From: Canna indica | Lineage: Eukaryota > Streptophyta > Magnoliopsida > Zingiberales > Cannaceae | NCBI GenBank assembly: GCA_034359265.1 | Contig: CP136897.1 | Coordinates: 31,545,501 to 31,609,500, forward strand | DNA length: 64,000 nucleotides | Direction of reading: 5' to 3' | Shown: positions 47,105 to 59,241 of the stretch, piece by piece | Layout: every line of letters begins with the position of its first letter | Numbering within the stretch: position 1 is the stretch's first letter | Made by a program: the position numbers and the translations under genes | Notes under the pieces: generated by a model | Databases searched by the model: none | What the model saw: only the letters and a program-made list of their open reading frames with translations | Told to the model about the DNA's origin: nothing

Positions 47105-47221
47105 GGTGCAACACGAGGACTTCCGACAGGGTCACCCATCCTAGTACTACTCTCGCCCAAGCACGCTTGACTTCGGAGTTCTGATGGGATCCGGTGCGTT
47201 AGTGCTGGTATGATCGCACCC
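47105..47221 (-). rRNA. 5S rRNA: 5S copy 101, primary terminator deleted
   Basis: 117 nt; G97C, C95G, C94U, U53C; G87 retained. T tract and GC block deleted. Confidence 0.88.
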
Positions 47222-47588
47222 GTCATGCATTTCTGATCGTCGGCTAATAAGGTGACCGTCCGAGGGATAGCTCGGGGTCATTTTCTTCGTCTCTTTGCGC
47301 GCCTTTTAGTGCCACGAGAAAAGCTGAAATCGGACAATAATGCATGGAGTTACGCCCGTTTTAAACGAAAAATAATAATTGAAATGTTATTTTTCTTATT
47401 TATTTACAAATTTTAATTTTTCGGGTCGGTTGGTCGACCGAGCCGGCCGTAGAGGTTGCGGCGGGCCCCGCACGGGCGATCGACAGCCAAATTTTATGTC
47501 GACGACGTCGTCCGTCCTTAACGTTTGGTTAGAAAGATTGGTAAAAAAAATGATCTCGTCGTGCTATCAAATAGGTAGTAAAAAAAAA

Positions 47589-47705
47589 GGTGCAACACGA
47601 GGACTTCCCAGGGGGTCAACCATCCTAGTACTACTCTCGCCCAAGCACGCTTAACTTCGGAGTTCTGATGGGATCCGGTGCGTTAGTGCTGGTATGATCG
47701 CACCC
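47589..47705 (-). rRNA. 5S rRNA: 5S copy 102 (G87U)
   Basis: 117 nt; G87U only. Spacer has GTGCTATCAAATAGG, a marker shared with copies 114 and 120. Confidence 0.92.
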
Positions 47706-48072
47706 GTCATGCACTTCTGATCGTCGGCTAATAAGGGTGAGCGTCCGAGTGATAGCTCGGGGTCATTTTTTTTGTCTCTTCGCGCGCCTTTTACCGCCAC
47801 GTGAAAAGCTGAAATCAGACAATAATGCACGGAGTTACGCCCGTTTTAAACGAAAAATAATAATTGAAATGTTATATTTCTTATTTATTTACAAATTTTA
47901 ATTTTTCGGGTCGGTTGGTCGATCGAGCCGGCCGTAGAGGTTGCGGCGGGCCCCGCGCGGGCGATCGACAGCTAAATTTTATGTCGACGACGTCGTCCGT
48001 CCTTAACGTTTGGTTAGAAAGATTGGTAAAAAAATGATCTCGTCGTGCAATCAAATAGGTAGTAAAAAAAAA

Positions 48073-48189
48073 GGTGCAACACGAGGACTTCCCAGGGGGT
48101 CAACCATCCTAGTACTACTCTCGCCCAAGCACGCTTAACTTCGGAGTTCTGATGGGATCCGGTGCGTTAGTGCTGGTATGATCGCACCC
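48073..48189 (-). rRNA. 5S rRNA: 5S copy 103 (G87U)
   Basis: 117 nt; G87U only. The second T tract is shortened by two. Confidence 0.92.
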
Positions 48190-48557
48190 GTCATGCACTT
48201 CTGATCGTCGGCTAATAAGGGTGAGCGTCCGAGTGATAGCTCGGGGTCATTTTTTTCGTCACTTCGCGCGCCTTTTAGGGCCACGTGAAAAGCTGAAATC
48301 AGACAATAATGCACGGAGTTACGCCCGTTTTAAACGAAAAATAATAATTGAAATGTTATTTTTCTTATTTATTTACAAATTTTAATTTTTTGGGTCGGTT
48401 GGTCGATCGAGCCGGCCGTAGAGGTTGCGGCGGGCCCCGCGCGGGCGATCGACAGCCAAATTTTATGTCGACGACGTCGTCCGTCCTTAACCTTTGGTTA
48501 GAAAGATTGGTAAAAAAAATAATCTCGTCGTGCAATCAAATAGGTAGTAAAAAAAAA

Positions 48558-48674
48558 GGTGCAACACAAGGATTTCCCAGGGGGTCAACCATCCTAGTAC
48601 TACTCTCGCCCAAGCACGCTTAACTTCGGAGTTCTGATGGGATCCGGTGCGTTAGTGCTGGTATGATCGCACCC
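48558..48674 (-). rRNA. 5S rRNA: 5S copy 104 (G87U)
   Basis: 117 nt; C107U, G102A, G87U. Confidence 0.91.
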
Positions 48675-49041
48675 GTCATGCACTTCTGATCGTCGGCTAA
48701 TAAGGTGAGCGTCCGAGGGATAGCTCGGGGTCATTTTCTTCGTCTCTTTGCGCGCCTTTTAGGGCCACGAGAAAAGCTGAAATCGGACAATAATGCATGG
48801 AGTTACGCCCGTTTTAAACGAAAAATAATAATTGAAATGTTATTTTTCTTATTTATTTACAAATTTTAATTTTTCGGGTCAGTTGGTCGACCGAGCCGGC
48901 CGTAGAGGTTGCGGCGGGCCCCGCGCGGGCGATCGACAGCCAAATTTTATGTCGACGACGTCGTCCGTCCTTAACGTTTGGTTAGAAAGATTGGTAAAAA
49001 AAATGATCTCGTCGTGCAATCAAATAGGTAGTAAAAAAAAA

Positions 49042-49158
49042 GGTGCAACACGAGGACTTCCCAGGGGGTCAACCATCCTAGTACTACTCTCGCCCAAGCA
49101 CGCTTAACTTCGGAGTTCTGATGGGATCCGGTGCGTTAGTGCTGGTATGATCGCACCC
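49042..49158 (-). rRNA. 5S rRNA: 5S copy 105 (G87U)
   Basis: 117 nt; G87U only. Confidence 0.92.
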
Positions 49159-49500
49159 GTCATGCACTTCTGATCGTCGGCTAATAAGGGTGAGCGTTCG
49201 AGTGATAGCTCGGGGTCATTTTCTTCGTCTCTTCGCGCGCCTTTTAGCTCCACGTGAAAAGCTGAAATCGGACAATAATGCACGGAGTTACGCCCATTTT
49301 TAACGAAAAATAATAATTGAAATGTTATTTTTCTTATTTATTTACAAATTTTAACTTTTTGGGTCGGTTGGTCGATCGAGCCGGCCGTAGAGGTTGCGGC
49401 GGGCGATCGACAGCCAAATTTTATATCGACGACGTCGTCCGTCCTTAACATTTGGTTAGAAAGATTGGTAAAAAAAATGATCTCGTCGTGCAATCAAATA

Positions 49501-49617
49501 GGTGCAACACGAGGACTTCCGACAGGGTCACCCATCCTAGTACTACTCTCGCCCAAGCACGCTTGACTACGGAGTTCTGATGGGATCCGGTGCGTTAGTG
49601 CTGGTATGATCGCACCC
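49501..49617 (-). rRNA. 5S rRNA: 5S copy 106, primary terminator deleted
   Basis: 117 nt; G97C, C95G, C94U, U53C, A49U. T tract and GC block deleted. Confidence 0.88.
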
Positions 49618-49972
49618 GTCATGCACTTCTGATCGTCGACTAATAAGGGTGAGCGTCCGAGGGATAGCTCGGGGTCATTTTCTTCGTCTCTTCGCACCTT
49701 TTAGCGCCACGTGAAAAGCTGAAATCGGACAATAATGCACGGAGTTACGCCCGTTTTAAACGAAAAATAATAATTGAAATGTTATTTTTCTTATTTATTT
49801 ACAAATTTTAATTTTTCGGGTCGGTTGGTCGATCGAGCCGGCCGTAGAGGTTGCGCCGGGCGATCGACAGCCAAATTTTATGTCGATGACATCGTCCGTC
49901 CTTAACGTTTGGTTAGAAAGATTGGTAAAAAGAATGATCTCGTCGTGCAATCAAATAGGTAGTAAAAAAAAA

Positions 49973-50089
49973 GGTGTAAAACGAGCACTTCCCAGGGGGT
50001 CACCCATCCTAGTACTACTCTCGCCCAAGCACGCTTAAATTCGGAGTTCTAATGGGATCCGGTGCGGTAGTGCTGGTATGATCGCACCC
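49973..50089 (-). rRNA. 5S rRNA: 5S copy 107
   Basis: 117 nt; G113A, G110U, C104G, G51U, C39U, A23C, the same set as copy 92. GC block deleted. Confidence 0.84.
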
Positions 50090-50456
50090 GTCATGCATTT
50101 CTGATCGTCGGCTAATAAGGTGAGCGTCCGAGGGATAGCTCGGGGTCATTTTCTTCGTTTCTTTGCGCGCCTTTTAGTGCCACGAGAAAAGCTAAAATCG
50201 GACAATAATGCATGGAGTTACGCCCGTTTTAAATGAAAAATAATAATTGAAATGTTATTTTTCTTATTTATTTACAAATTTTAATTTTTCGGGTCGGTCG
50301 GTCGACCGAGCCGGCCGTAGAGGTTGCGGCGGGCCCCGCACGGGCGATCGACAGCCAAATTTTATGTCGACGACGTCGTCCGTCCTTAACGTTTGGTTAG
50401 AAAGATTTGTAAAAAAAATGATCTCGTCGTGCAATCAAATAGGTAGTAAAAAAAAA

Positions 50457-50573
50457 GGTGCAACACGAGGACTTCCCAGGGGGTCAACCATCCTAGTACT
50501 ACTCTCGCCCAAGCACGCTTAACTTCGGAGTTCTGATGGGAATCGGTGCGTTAGTGCTGGTATGATCGCACCC
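50457..50573 (-). rRNA. 5S rRNA: 5S copy 108 (G87U)
   Basis: 117 nt; G87U, A32U, G31A. Confidence 0.91.
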
Positions 50574-50940
50574 GTCATGCACTTCTGATCGTCGGCTAAT
50601 AAGGGTGAGCGTCCGAGTGATAGCTCGGGGTCATTTTTTTCGTCTTTTCGCGCGCCTTTTAGCGCCACGTGAAAAGCTGAAATCAGACAATAATGCATGG
50701 AGTTACGCCCGTTTTAAACGAAAAATAATAATTGAAATGTTATATTTCTTATTTATTTACAAATTTTAATTTCTCGGGTCGGTTGGTCGATCGAGCCGGC
50801 CGTAGAGGTTGCGGCGGGCCCCGCGCGGGCGATCGACAACTAAATTTTATGTCGACGACGTCGTCCGTCCTTAACGTTTGGTTAGAAAGATTGGTAAAAA
50901 AATGATCTCGTCGTGCAATCAAATAGGTAGTAAAAAAAAA

Positions 50941-51057
50941 GGTGCAACACGAGGACTTCCCAGGGGGTCAACCATCCTAGTACTACTCTCGCCCAAGCAC
51001 GCTTAACTTCGGAGTTCTGATGGGATCCGGTGCGTTAGTGCTAGTATGATCGCACCC
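50941..51057 (-). rRNA. 5S rRNA: 5S copy 109 (G87U)
   Basis: 117 nt; G87U, C15U. Confidence 0.91.
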
Positions 51058-51425
51058 GTTATGCACTTCTGATCGTCGGCTAATAAGGGTGAGCGTCCGA
51101 GTGATAGCTCGGGGTCATTTTTTTCGTCTCTTCGCGCGCCTTTTAGCGCCACGTGAAAAGCTGAAATCAGATATTAATGCACGGAGTTACGCCCGTTTTA
51201 AACGAAAAATAATAATTGAAATGTTATTTTTCTTATTTATTTACAAATTTTAATTTTTCGGGTCGGTTGGTCGATCGAGCCGGCCGTAGAGGTTGCGGCG
51301 GGCCCCGCGCGGGCGATCGACAGCCAAATTTTATGTCGACGACGTCGTCCGTCCTTAACGTTTGGTTAGAAAGATTGGAAAAAAAAATAATCTCGTCGTG
51401 CAATCAAATAGGTAGTAAAAAAAAA

Positions 51426-51542
51426 GGTGCAACACAAGGACTTCCCAGGGGGTCAACCATCCTAGTACTACTCTCGCCCAAGCACGCTTAACTACGGAGT
51501 TCTGATGGGATCCGGTGCGTTAGTGCTGGTATGATCGCACCC
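51426..51542 (-). rRNA. 5S rRNA: 5S copy 110 (G87U)
   Basis: 117 nt; C107U, G87U, A49U. Confidence 0.91.
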
Positions 51543-51909
51543 GTCATGCACTTCTGATCGTCGGCTAATAAGGTGAGCATCCGAGGGATAGCTCGGGGTC
51601 ATTTTCTTCGTCTCTTTGCGCGCCTTTTAGGGCCACGAGAAAAGCTGAAATCGGACAATAATGCATGGAGTTACGCCCGTTTTAAACGAAAAATAATAAT
51701 TGAAATGTTATTTTTCTTATTTATTTACAAATTTTAATTTTTCGGGTCAGTTGGTCGACCGAGCCGGCCGTAGAGGTTGCGGCGGGCCCCGCGCGGGCGA
51801 TCGACAGCCAAATTTTATGTCGACGACGTCGTCCGTCCTTAACGTTTGGTTAGAAAGATTGGTAAAAAAAATGATCTCGTCGTGCAATCAAATAGGTAGT
51901 AAAAAAAAA

Positions 51910-52026
51910 GGTGCAACACGAGGACTTCCCAGGGGGTCAACCATCCTAGTACTACTCTCGCCCAAGCACGCTTAACTTCGGAGTTCTGATGGGATCCGGT
52001 GCGTTAGTGCTGGTATGATCGCACCC
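51910..52026 (-). rRNA. 5S rRNA: 5S copy 111 (G87U)
   Basis: 117 nt; G87U only. Confidence 0.92.
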
Positions 52027-52394
52027 CTCATGCACTTCTGATCGTCGGCTAATAAGGGTGAGCGTCTGAGGGATAGCTCGGGGTCATTTTCTTCGTCTCT
52101 TCGCGCCCTTTTTAGCGCCACATGAAAAGCTGAAATCGGACAATAATGCACGGAGTTACGCCCGTTTTAAACGAAAAATAATAATTGGAATGTTATTTTT
52201 CTTATTTATTTACAAATTTTAATTTTTCGGGTCGGTTGGTCGATCGAGCCGGCCGTAGAGGTTGCGGCGGGCCCCGCGCGGGCGATCGACAGCCAAATTT
52301 TATGTCGACGACGTCGTCCGTCCTTAACGTTTATTTAGAAAGATTGGTAAAAAAAATGATCTCGTCGTGCAATCAAATAGGTAGTAAAAAAAAA

Positions 52395-52511
52395 GGTGCA
52401 ACACGAGGACTTCCCAGGGGGTCAACCATCATAGTACTACTCTCGCCCAAGCACGCTTAACTTCGGAGTTCTGATGGGATCCGGTGCGTTAGTGCTGGTA
52501 TGATCGCACCC
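52395..52511 (-). rRNA. 5S rRNA: 5S copy 112 (G87U)
   Basis: 117 nt; G87U, G81U. Confidence 0.91.
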
Positions 52512-52853
52512 GTCATGCACTTCTGATCGTCGGCTAATAAGGGTGAGCGTTCGAGTGATAGCTCGGGGTCATTTTCTTCGTCTCTTCGCGCGCCTTTTAG
52601 CTCCACGTGAAAAGCTAAAATCAGACAATAATGCACGGAGTTACGCCCGTTAATAACGAAAAATAATAATTGAAATGTTATTTTTCTTTTTTATTTGCAA
52701 ATTTTAATTTTTCGGGTCGGTTGGTCGATCGAGCCGGCCGTAGAGGTTGCGGCGGGCGATCGACAGCCAAATTTTATGTCGACGACGTCGTCCGTCCTTA
52801 ACGTTTGGTTAGAAAGATTGGTAAAAAAAATGATCTCGTCGTGCAATCAAATA

Positions 52854-52970
52854 GGTGCAACACGAGGACTTCCGACAGGGTCACCCATCCTAGTACTACT
52901 CTCGCCCAAGCACGCTTGACTTCGGAGTTCTGATGGGATCCGGTGCGTTAGTGCTGGTATGATCGCACCC
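52854..52970 (-). rRNA. 5S rRNA: 5S copy 113, primary terminator deleted
   Basis: 117 nt; G97C, C95G, C94U, U53C. T tract and GC block deleted. First gene of the 2881-bp block. Confidence 0.88.
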
Positions 52971-53337
52971 GTCATGCATTTCTGATCGTCGGCTAATAAG
53001 GTGACCGTCCGAGGGATAGCTCGGGGTCATTTTCTTCGTCTCTTTGCGCGCCTTTTAGTGCCACGAGAAAAGCTGAAATCGGACAATAATGCATGGAGTT
53101 ACGCCCGTTTTAAACGAAAAATAATAATTGAAATGTTATTTTTCTTATTTATTTACAAATTTTAATTTTTCGGGTCGGTTGGTCGACCGAGCCGGCCGTA
53201 GAGGTTGCGGCGGGCCCCGCACGGGCGATCGACAGCCAAATTTTATGTCGACGACGTCGTCCGTCCTTAACATTTGGTTAGAAAGATTGGTAAAAAAAAT
53301 GATCTCGTCGTGCTATCAAATAGGTAGTAAAAAAAAA

Positions 53338-53454
53338 GGTGCAACACGAGGACTTCCCAGGGGGTCAACCATCCTAGTACTACTCTCGCCCAAGCACGCT
53401 TAACTTCGGAGTTCTGATGGGATCCGGTGCGTTAGTGCTGGTATGATCGCACCC
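53338..53454 (-). rRNA. 5S rRNA: 5S copy 114 (G87U)
   Basis: 117 nt; G87U only. Confidence 0.92.
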
Positions 53455-53821
53455 GTCATGCACTTCTGATCGTCGGCTAATAAGGGTGAGCGTCCGAGTG
53501 ATAGCTCGGGGTCATTTTTTTTGTCTCTTCGCGCGCCTTTTACCGCCACGTGAAAAGCTAAAATCAGACAATAATGCACGGAGTTACGCCCGTTTTAAAC
53601 GAAAAATAATAATTGAAATGTTATATTTCTTATTTATTTACAAATTTTAATTTTTTGGGTCGGTTGGTCGATCGAGCCGGCCGTAGAGGTTGCGGCGGGC
53701 CCCGCGCGGGCGATCGACAGCTAAATTTTATGTCGACGACGTCGTCCGTCCTTAACGTTTGGTTAGAAAGATTGGTAAAAAAATGATCTCGTCGTGCAAT
53801 CAAATAGGTAGTAAAAAAAAA

Positions 53822-53938
53822 GGTGCAACACGAGGACTTCCCAGGGGGTCAACCATCCTAGTACTACTCTCGCCCAAGCACGCTTAACTTCGGAGTTCTG
53901 ATGGGATCCGGTGCGTTTGTGCTGGTATGATCGCACCC
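53822..53938 (-). rRNA. 5S rRNA: 5S copy 115 (G87U)
   Basis: 117 nt; G87U, U21A. Confidence 0.91.
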
Positions 53939-54306
53939 GTCATGCACTTCTGATCGTCGGCTAATAAGGGTGAGCGTCCGAGTGATAGCTCGGGGTCATT
54001 TTTTTCGTCACTTCGCGCGCCTTTTAGGGCCACGTGAAAAGCTGAAATCAGACAATAATGCACGGAGTTACGCCCGTTTTAAACGAAAAATAATAATTGA
54101 AATGTTATTTTTCTTATTTATTTACAAATTTTAATTTTTCGGGTCGGTTGGTCGATCGAGCCGGCCGTAGAGGTTGCGGCGGGCCCCGCGCGGGCGATCG
54201 ACAGCCAAATTTTATGTCGACGACGTCGTCCGTCCTTAACGTTTGGTTAGAAAGATTGGTAAAAAAAATAATCTCGTCGTGCAATCAAATAGGTAGTAAA
54301 AAAAAA

Positions 54307-54423
54307 GGTGCAACACAAGGATTTCCCAGGGGGTCAACCATCCTAGTACTACTCTTGCCCAAGCACGCTTAACTTCGGAGTTCTGATGGGATCCGGTGCG
54401 TTAGTGCTGGTATGATCGCACCC
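54307..54423 (-). rRNA. 5S rRNA: 5S copy 116 (G87U)
   Basis: 117 nt; C107U, G102A, G87U, G68A. Confidence 0.91.
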
Positions 54424-54790
54424 GTCATGCACTTCTGATCGTCGGCTAATAAGGTGAGCGTCCGAGGGATAGCTCGGGGTCATTTTCTTCGTCTCTTTGC
54501 GCGCCTTTTAGGGCCACGAGAAAAGCTGAAATCGGACAATAATGCATGGAGTTACGCCCGTTTTAAACGAAAAATAATAATTGAAATGTTATTTTTCTTA
54601 TTTATTTACAAATTTTAATTTTTCGGGTCAGTTGGTCGACCGAGCCGGCCGTAGAGGTTGCGGCGGGCCCCGCGCGGGCGATTGACAGCCAAATTTTATG
54701 TCGACGATGTCGTCCGTCCTTAACGTTTGGTTAGAAAGATTGGTAAAAAAAATGATCTCGTCGTGCAATCAAATAGGTAGTAAAAAAAAA

Positions 54791-54907
54791 GGTGCAACAC
54801 GAGGACTTCCCAGGGGGTCAACCATCCTAGTACTACTCTCGCCCAAGCACGCTTAACTTCGGAGTTCTGATGGGATCCGGTGCGTTAGTGCTGGTATGAT
54901 CGCACCC
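54791..54907 (-). rRNA. 5S rRNA: 5S copy 117 (G87U)
   Basis: 117 nt; G87U only. Confidence 0.92.
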
Positions 54908-55275
54908 CTCATGCACTTCTGATCGTCGGCTAATAAGGGTGAGCGTCTGAGGGATAGCTCGGGGTCATTTTCTTCGTCTCTTCGCGCCCTTTTTAGCGCC
55001 ACATGAAAAGCTGAAATCGGAAAATAATGCACGGAGTTACGCCCGTTTTAAACGAAAAATAATAATTGGAATGTTATTTTTCTTATTTATTTACAAATTT
55101 TAATTTTTCGGGTCGGTTGGTCGATCGAGCCGGCCGTAGAGGTTGCGGCGGGCCCCGCGCGGGCGATCGACAGCCAAATTTTATGTCGACGACGTCGTCC
55201 GTCCTTAACGTTTAGTTAGAAAGATTGGTAAAAAAAATGATCTCGTCGTGCAATCAAATAGGTAGTAAAAAAAAA

Positions 55276-55392
55276 GGTGCAACACGAGGACTTCCCAGGG
55301 GGTCAACCATCATAGTACTACTCTCGCCCAAGCATGCTTAACTTCGGAGTTCTGATGGGATCCGGTGCGTTAGTGCTGGTATGATCGCACCC
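55276..55392 (-). rRNA. 5S rRNA: 5S copy 118 (G87U)
   Basis: 117 nt; G87U, G81U, G58A. Confidence 0.91.
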
Positions 55393-55734
55393 GTCATGCA
55401 CTTCTGATCGTCGGCTAATAAGGGTGAGCGTTCGAGTGACAGCTCGGGGTCATTTTCTTCGTCTCTTCGCGCGCCTTTTAGCTCCACGTGAAAAGCTAAA
55501 ATCGGACAATAATGCACGGAGTTACGCCCGTTAATAACGAAAAATAATAATTGAAATGTTATTTTTCTTTTTTATTTGCAAATTTTAATTTTTCGGGTCG
55601 GTTGGTCGATCGAGCCGGCCGTAGAGGTTGCGGCGGGCGATCGACAGCCAAATTTTATGTCGACGACGTCGTCCGTCCTTAACGTTTGGTTAGAAAGATT
55701 GGTAAAAAAAATGATCTCGTCGTGCAATCAAATA

Positions 55735-55851
55735 GGTGCAACACGAGGACTTCCGACAGGGTCACCCATCCTAGTACTACTCTCGCCCAAGCACGCTTGA
55801 CTTCGGAGTTCTGATGGGATCCGGTGCGTTAGTGCTGGTATGATCGCACCC
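55735..55851 (-). rRNA. 5S rRNA: 5S copy 119, primary terminator deleted
   Basis: 117 nt; G97C, C95G, C94U, U53C. T tract and GC block deleted. Confidence 0.88.
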
Positions 55852-56218
55852 GTCATGCATTTCTGATCGTCGGCTAATAAGGTGACCGTCCGAGGGATAG
55901 CTCGGGGTCATTTTCTTCGTCTCTTTGCGCGCCTTTTAGTGCCACGAGAAAAGCTGAAATCGGACAATAATGCATGGAGTTACGCCCGTTTTGAACGAAA
56001 AATAATAATTGAAATGTTATTTTTCTTATTTATTTACAAATTTTAATTTTTCGGGTCGGTTGGTCGACCGAGCCGGCCGTAGAGGTTGCGGCGGGCCCCG
56101 CACGGGCGATCGACAGCCAAATTTTATGTCGACGACGTCGTCCGTCCTTAACGTTTGGTTAGAAAGATTGGTAAAAAAAATGATCTCGTCGTGCTATCAA
56201 ATAGGTAGTAAAAAAAAA

Positions 56219-56335
56219 GGTGCAACACGAGGACTTCCCAGGGGGTCAACCATCCTAGTACTACTCTCGCCCAAGCACGCTTAACTTCGGAGTTCTGATG
56301 GGATCCGGTGCGTTAGTGCTGGTATGATCGCACCC
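56219..56335 (-). rRNA. 5S rRNA: 5S copy 120 (G87U)
   Basis: 117 nt; G87U only. Confidence 0.92.
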
Positions 56336-56702
56336 GTCATGCACTTCTGATCGTCGGCTAATAAGGGTGAGCGTCCGAGTGATAGCTCGGGGTCATTTTT
56401 TTTGTCTCTTCGCGCGCCTTTTACCGCCACGTGAAAAGCTGAAATCAGACAATAATGCACGGAGTTACGCCCGTTTTAAACGAAAAATAATAATTGAAAT
56501 GTTATATTTCTTATTTATTTACAAATTTTAATTTTTCGGGTCGGTTGGTCGATCGAGCCGGCCGTAGAGGTTGCGGCGGGCCCCGCGCGGGCGATCGACA
56601 GCTAAATTTTATGTCGACGACGTCGTCCGTCCTTAACGTTTGGTTAGAAAGATTGGTAAAAAAATGATCTCGTCGTGCAATCAAATAGGTAGTAAAAAAA
56701 AA

Positions 56703-56819
56703 GGTGCAACACGAGGACTTCCCAGGGGGTCAACCATCCTAGTACTACTCTCGCCCAAGCACGCTTAACTTCGGAGTTCTGATGGGATCCGGTGCGTTAG
56801 TGCTGGTATGATCGCACCC
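56703..56819 (-). rRNA. 5S rRNA: 5S copy 121 (G87U)
   Basis: 117 nt; G87U only. Confidence 0.92.
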
Positions 56820-57187
56820 GTCATGCACTTCTGATCGTCGGCTAATAAGGGTGAGCGTCCGAGTGATAGCTCGGGGTCATTTTTTTCGTCACTTCGCGCG
56901 CCTTTTAGGGCCACGTGAAAAGCTGAAATCAGACAATAATGCACGGAGTTACGCCCGTTTTAAACGAAAAATAATAATTGAAATGTTATTTTTCTTATTT
57001 ATTTACAAATTTTAATTTTTCGGGTCGGTTGGTCGATCGAGCCGGCCGTAGAGGTTGCGGCGGGCCCCGTGCGGGCGATCGACAGCCAAATTTTATGTCG
57101 ACGACGTCGTCTGTCCTTAACGTTTGGTTAGAAAGATTGGTAAAAAAAATAATCTCGTCGTGCAATCAAATAGGTAGTAAAAAAAAA

Positions 57188-57304
57188 GGTGCAACACAAG
57201 GATTTCCCAGGGGGTCAACCATCCTAGTACTACTCTCGCCCAAGCACGCTTAACTTCGGAGTTCTGATGGGATCCGGTGCGTTAGTGCTGGTATGATCGC
57301 ACCC
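57188..57304 (-). rRNA. 5S rRNA: 5S copy 122 (G87U)
   Basis: 117 nt; C107U, G102A, G87U. Confidence 0.91.
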
Positions 57305-57671
57305 GTCATGCACTTCTGATCGTCGGCTAATAAGGTGAGCGTCCGAGGGATAGCTCGGGGTCATTTTCTTCGTCTCTTTGCGCGCCTTTTAGGGCCACGA
57401 GAAAAGCTGAAATCGGACAATAATGCATGGAGTTACGCCCGTTTTAAACGAAAAATAATAATTGAAATGTTATTTTTCTTATTTATTTACAAATTTTAAT
57501 TTTTCGGGTCAGTTGGTCGACCGAGCCGGCCGTAGAGGTTGCGGCGGGCCCCGCGCGGGCGATCGACAGCCAAATTTTATGTCGACGACGTCGTCCGTCC
57601 TTAACGTTTGGTTAGAAAGATTGGTAAAAAAAATGATCTCGTCGTGCAATCAAATAGGTAGTAAAAAAAAT

Positions 57672-57788
57672 GGTGCAACACGAGGACTTCCCAGGGGGTC
57701 AACCATCCTAGTACTACTCTCGCCCAAGCACGCTTAACTTCGGAGTTCTGATGGGATCCGGTGCGTTAGTGCTGGTATGATCGCACCC
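57672..57788 (-). rRNA. 5S rRNA: 5S copy 123 (G87U)
   Basis: 117 nt; G87U only. One base (A in RNA sense) separates the gene from its T8 tract. Confidence 0.92.
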
Positions 57789-58155
57789 GTCATGCACTTC
57801 TGATCGTCGGCTAATAAGGGTGAGCGTCCGAGTGAAAGCTCGGGGTCATTTTTTTTGTCTCTTCGCGCGCCTTTTACCGCCACGTGAAAAGCTGAAATCA
57901 GACAATAATGCACGGAGTTACGCCCGTTTTAAACGAAAAATAATAATTGAAATGTTATATTTCTTATTTATTTATTAATTTTAATTTTTCGGGTCGGTTG
58001 GTCGATCGAGCCGGCCGTAGAGGTTGCGGCGGGCCCCGCGCGGGTGATCGACAGCTAAATTTTATGTCGACGACGTCGTCCGTCCTTAACGTTTGGTTAG
58101 AAAGATTGGTAAAAAAATGATCTCGTCGTGCAATCAAATAGGTAGTAAAAAAAAA

Positions 58156-58272
58156 GGTGCAACACGAGGACTTCCCAGGGGGTCAACCATCCTAGTACTA
58201 CTCTCGCCCAAGCACGCTTAACTTCGGAGTTCTGATGGGATCCGGTGCGTTAGTGCTGGTATTATCGCACCC
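58156..58272 (-). rRNA. 5S rRNA: 5S copy 124 (G87U)
   Basis: 117 nt; G87U, C10A. Confidence 0.91.
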
Positions 58273-58640
58273 GTCATGCACTTCTGATCGTCGGCTAATA
58301 AGGGTGAGCGTCCGAGTGATAGCTCGGGGTCATTTTTTTCGTCTCTTCGCGCGCCTTTTAGCGCCACGTGAAAAGCTGAAATCAGACAATAATGCACGGA
58401 GTTACGCCCGTTTTAAACGAAAAATAATAATTGAAATGTTATTTTTCTTATTTATTTACAAATTTTAATTTTTCGGGTCGGTTGGTCGATCGAGCCGGCC
58501 GTAGAGGTTGCGGCGGGCCCCGCGCGGGCGATCGACAGCCAAATTTTATGTCGACGACGTCGTCCGTCCTTAACGTTTGGTTAGAAAGATTGGTAAAAAA
58601 AATAATCTCGTCGTGCAATCAAATAGGTAGTAAAAAAAAA

Positions 58641-58757
58641 GGTGCAACACAAGGACTTCCCAGGGGGTCAACCATCCTAGTACTACTCTCGCCCAAGCAC
58701 GCTTAACTTCGGAGTTCTGATTGGATCCGGTGCGTTAGTGCTGGTATGATCGCACCC
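58641..58757 (-). rRNA. 5S rRNA: 5S copy 125, last G87U copy
   Basis: 117 nt; C107U, G87U, C36A. Confidence 0.91.
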
Positions 58758-59124
58758 GTCATGCACTTCTGATCGTCGGCTAATAAGGCGAGCGTCCGAG
58801 GGATAGCTCGGGGTCATTTTCGTCGTCTCTTTGCGCGCCTTTTAGTGCCACGAGAAAAGCTGAAATCGGACAAAAATGCATGGAGTTACGCCCGTTTTAA
58901 ACGAAAAATAATAATTGAAATGTTATTTTTCTTATTTATTTAGAAATTTTAATTTTTCGTGTCGGTTGGTCGATCGAGCCGGCCGTAGAGGTTGCGGCGG
59001 GCCCCGCGCGGGCGATCGATAGCCAAATTTTATGTCGACGACGTCGTCCGTCGTTAACGTTTGGTTAGAAAGATTGGTAAAAAAAATGATCTCGTCGTGC
59101 AATCAAATAGGTAGTAAAAAAAAA

Positions 59125-59241
59125 GGTGCAACACGAGGACTTCCCAGGGGGTCACCCATCCTAGTACTACTCTCGCCCAAGCACGCTTAGCTTCGGAGTT
59201 TTGATGGGATCCGGTGCGTTAGTGCTGGTATGATCGCACCC
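59125..59241 (-). rRNA. 5S rRNA: 5S copy 126
   Basis: 117 nt; U52C, G41A. G87 restored from here to the window end. Confidence 0.91.

Larger units (their letters stand above)
49145..52540. repeat. 7-unit block, second copy
   Basis: Counterpart of 41.94-45.33 kb. Only scattered single-base differences are visible. Confidence 0.82.
52854..55734. repeat. 6-unit higher-order repeat (2881 bp), first copy
   Basis: Copies 113-118. Copies 113-117 match copies 119-123 at an offset of 2881 bp and copies 101-105 at an offset of 5749 bp. Confidence 0.85.
55735..58155. repeat. 6-unit higher-order repeat, second copy (partial)
   Basis: Copies 119-123. After copy 123 the order changes: copy 124 has the spacer type of copies 115 and 121, so the period breaks here. 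Confidence 0.82.
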
